DNA of 7,017 bases from Anaerolineae bacterium (GTDB lineage Bacteria; Chloroflexota; Anaerolineae; 4572-78; J111). Below are positions 5,036 through 7,017 of the stretch, piece by piece. The position numbers and the translations under genes were made by a program. The notes below the pieces were generated by a model that worked only from the letters and a program-made list of their open reading frames with translations, was not told the DNA's origin and did no database searches. The DNA lies in assembly GCA_020433835.1 (NCBI GenBank), contig JAGRBY010000380.1, forward strand, positions 1 to 7,017. The letters run 5' to 3'. The first letter of the stretch is position 1. Each line of letters starts with the position of its first letter.

Positions 5036-7017
5036 ATGAGCGACCGATTCTTCAATCAACCTATCCTCAATTCGCCTTACGAATATCCTGCCCGCCACTG
5101 GGAACTGGATGCTGAAGGACAACCGACCCAACAAATTATCGAACGCCGTCGAACAGCCGAGTTTATTACTCCTATCCCCAAACCCAGAAAGCGAAAGCAA
5201 ATCCAAATCCAATCAGAAATGATTTTTGATGAGGGTAAAGGGCTTTCAACCAGCGACCAGCAGTATGATGCTACCGGCAATATCAACGTGGTTAGGAACC
5301 TGGTTGACCAATGGCGGCTAATTCCTGATCCTGCCAACTGGAAGGTAACCCCCGAAACCGCGCGCTTGCTGCACCATTGGCGACATCATCGCTTTAGCAG
5401 TATTCGGCCTTTCTTTTGCCAGGTAGAAGCGGTGGAAACGTTGATTTGGCTGACCGAGGTCGCGCCGAAATCCGGTAAACGGGAGCAAGCGCTGTTAGAA
5501 CGAATTGCCAGCGCCAATCACGAGGCCAACCCGGAACTCTATCGCATTGCTTTGAAGATGGCCACCGGTTCGGGGAAAACGACGGTGATGGCCATGATTA
5601 TCGCCTGGCAAACCATTAACGCGGTGCGGCATCCCACCAGCAAGCGCTTTACGCGTGGTTTTTTGGTGGTAGCGCCGGGCCTTACCATCCGTGACCGGCT
5701 ACGGGTGTTGCAGCCTAATGACCCCGACAGCTATTACGCCAGCCGAGAACTGGCGCCGACCGATTTGCTCCCGGAACTGGACAAGGCCAAAATTGTCATC
5801 ACCAACTACCACGCCTTTAAGCTCCGCGAGCGGGTTAAACTGGCCAGCGGCACGCGCTCTTTATTGCAAGGGCGGGGCGACGACCTCAACACGCTGGAAA
5901 CAGAAGGGCAGATGTTGCAGCGGGTGATGCCCGAATTGATGGCGATGAAAAATATCATGGTGCTTAATGATGAGGCCCACCATTGCTATCGCGAAAAGCC
6001 GGGCGATGGTGAGGAAGATAAGCTAAAAGGGGATGATCTTCAAGAGGCTAAGAAAAATAATGAAGCCGCTCGGCTGTGGATTAGCGGTCTTGAGATGGTC
6101 AAACAAAAACTGGGCGTGGCCCAGGTGGTTGACCTATCGGCTACGCCGTTCTTTTTGCGAGGGTCGGGCTATGCCGAAGGCACCATTTTTCCCTGGACCA
6201 TGAGCGATTTCTCGCTGATGGATGCCATTGAATGCGGCATTGTTAAGCTGCCGCGCGTGCCGGTGGCCGATAATATCCCCGGCGGCGATATGCCCAAGTT
6301 TCGCAATTTGTGGGAGCATATTCGCGCTAAAATGCCCAAGAAGGGGCGCGGTAAAGCCAAAAATCTTGATCCGCTCAGCTTGCCGCCCACCTTAATAACC
6401 GCGCTGGAAGCGCTGTATGGGCATTACCAAAAGACCTATGAACTGTGGGATAAAGCCGGTATTCGCACGCCGCCGGCTTTTATTATCGTCTGTCAAAATA
6501 CGGCCATCTCCAAACTGGTCTATGATTATGTGTCGGGGTTTCAGCGGGAGAATGACGATGGCTCGTCCAGCTATGAAGCGGGCCGGTTAGAGCTGTTTCG
6601 CAATTTTGATGAGCACGGCAACCCGCTGGCCCGCCCCAACACCTTATTGATCGACAGCGAACAGTTGGAATCCGGTGAAGCCCTGGACAGCAATTTTCGC
6701 CAGATGGCCGGCTCTGAAATTGAACAGTTTCGCCGCGAGATCATTCAGCGCACCGGCGACCAACGCCAGGCCGATAATCTGTCCGACCAGGATTTGCTGC
6801 GGGAAGTGATGAACACCGTCGGCAAAGCGGGCCGCTTGGGTGAATCGATCCGCTGTGTGGTGTCGGTATCGATGTTGACCGAGGGCTGGGATGCCAACAC
6901 CGTCACCCATATTTTGGGGGTGCGCGCCTTTGGCACCCAACTGCTGTGCGAACAGGTGGTGGGCCGCGCCCTACGCCGTCAATCTTACGAATTGAATGCC
7001 GAGTTCCACGATCAATG
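5036..7017 (+). CDS. type III restriction-like SF2 helicase/endonuclease subunit, 3' end outside window
   Basis: This is the ATP-dependent DNA translocase part of a restriction enzyme (ResIII/DEAD-like family; the N-terminus MSDRFF..PILNSPYEYPARHWEL recalls the NCBI 'BPTD_3080 family restriction endonuclease', an unverified match). 660 residues are present with no stop or frameshift. Motifs in order: a basic PKPRKRK patch (48-54), a Q-motif-like segment around Q129, Walker A ATGSGKTT (176-183), DEAH (312-315), LSATP (367-371), motif V TEGWD (615-619) and motif VI EQVVGRALRR (639-648). The C-terminal nuclease domain expected in this family would lie beyond the window. ATG 5036 is chosen because the recognisable N-terminus begins there. 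ATG 4997 is in frame 13 codons upstream, after a stop at 4988-4990, but abuts the leader hairpin. Neither start has a strong ribosome binding site. A partner methyltransferase, if any, is not in the window. Confidence 0.88.
   Translation, partial: MSDRFFNQPILNSPYEYPARHWELDAEGQPTQQIIERRRTAEFITPIPKPRKRKQIQIQSEMIFDEGKGLSTSDQQYDATGNINVVRNLVDQWRLIPDPANWKVTPETARLLHHWRHHRFSSIRPFFCQVEAVETLIWLTEVAPKSGKREQALLERIASANHEANPELYRIALKMATGSGKTTVMAMIIAWQTINAVRHPTSKRFTRGFLVVAPGLTIRDRLRVLQPNDPDSYYASRELAPTDLLPELDKAKIVITNYHAFKLRERVKLASGTRSLLQGRGDDLNTLETEGQMLQRVMPELMAMKNIMVLNDEAHHCYREKPGDGEEDKLKGDDLQEAKKNNEAARLWISGLEMVKQKLGVAQVVDLSATPFFLRGSGYAEGTIFPWTMSDFSLMDAIECGIVKLPRVPVADNIPGGDMPKFRNLWEHIRAKMPKKGRGKAKNLDPLSLPPTLITALEALYGHYQKTYELWDKAGIRTPPAFIIVCQNTAISKLVYDYVSGFQRENDDGSSSYEAGRLELFRNFDEHGNPLARPNTLLIDSEQLESGEALDSNFRQMAGSEIEQFRREIIQRTGDQRQADNLSDQDLLREVMNTVGKAGRLGESIRCVVSVSMLTEGWDANTVTHILGVRAFGTQLLCEQVVGRALRRQSYELNAEFHDQ

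Noticed and set aside
4997..5038. Upstream ATG at 4997 as the restriction gene start
   Set aside because: It adds 13 residues before the recognisable MSDRFF N-terminus, lies 7 bases after a strong hairpin and has no ribosome binding site; possible but less likely than 5036.
4709..5212. A 167-residue minus-strand reading frame across the leader and the start of the restriction gene
   Set aside because: Its translation comes from the repeats (the SVYLCVASVYLRVI stretch from the CACGGAG repeat, the MENGEWR stretch from the microsatellite) and it overlaps the well-supported + strand gene; typical spurious frame.
5077..5337. An 86-residue minus-strand reading frame
   Set aside because: Lies entirely antisense to the restriction gene, with no recognisable domain.

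Overview
The window shows part of a bacterial chromosome of moderate G+C content: a nitrogen-control locus on the left, a repeat-rich non-coding stretch in the middle, and the start of a restriction/defence gene on the right. The form of the genes (type I glutamine synthetase with an adenylylation tyrosine, an oversized GlnE carrying ACT domains, weak or absent Shine-Dalgarno sequences) suggests an environmental bacterium, perhaps Chloroflexota (Anaerolineae-like). That assignment is recall-based inference, not shown by the sequence. All three genes lie on the + strand.

Nitrogen block (1-4197). The first 374 bases encode the C-terminal end of glutamine synthetase (glnA), including the tyrosine in the LYDLPPEE context that GlnE modifies in enterobacteria. 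A clear intrinsic terminator follows. A perfect TATAAT then lies only 10 bases before the ATG of a 1241-residue GlnE, the bifunctional adenylyltransferase/adenylyl-removing enzyme that acts on glutamine synthetase. Target and modifier are therefore neighbours but look separately transcribed, and glnE may be read from a nearly leaderless mRNA. This GlnE is about 295 residues longer than the E. coli enzyme. The extra length is a GlnD-like tandem ACT module inserted between the two nucleotidyltransferase halves, which suggests direct metabolite (perhaps glutamine) sensing.

Repeat block (4198-5035). I find no convincing gene in these 838 bases. In order it holds: an unremarkable spacer; a 126-bp MITE-like element with 18-bp imperfect terminal inverted repeats; a regular array in which a near-palindromic 12-mer recurs eight times every 22-23 bp, interleaved with six GATC and eight GANTC palindromes; a 7-bp microsatellite; a good sigma70-type promoter with an operator-like palindrome just after its -10 box; and a 17-bp stem hairpin in the predicted leader of the next gene.

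Defence block (5036-7017, running off the end). This is an intact reading frame for a large SF2 helicase/translocase of the type III restriction (ResIII) kind, with Q motif, Walker A, DEAH, SATP, EGWD and GRxxR motifs all visible. The nuclease domain and any partner methyltransferase would lie beyond the window.

The two most interesting items are the GlnE-ACT hybrid and the phased 22-bp palindrome array beside the restriction gene. The function of the array is unknown, and I do not claim a new system from this sequence alone.
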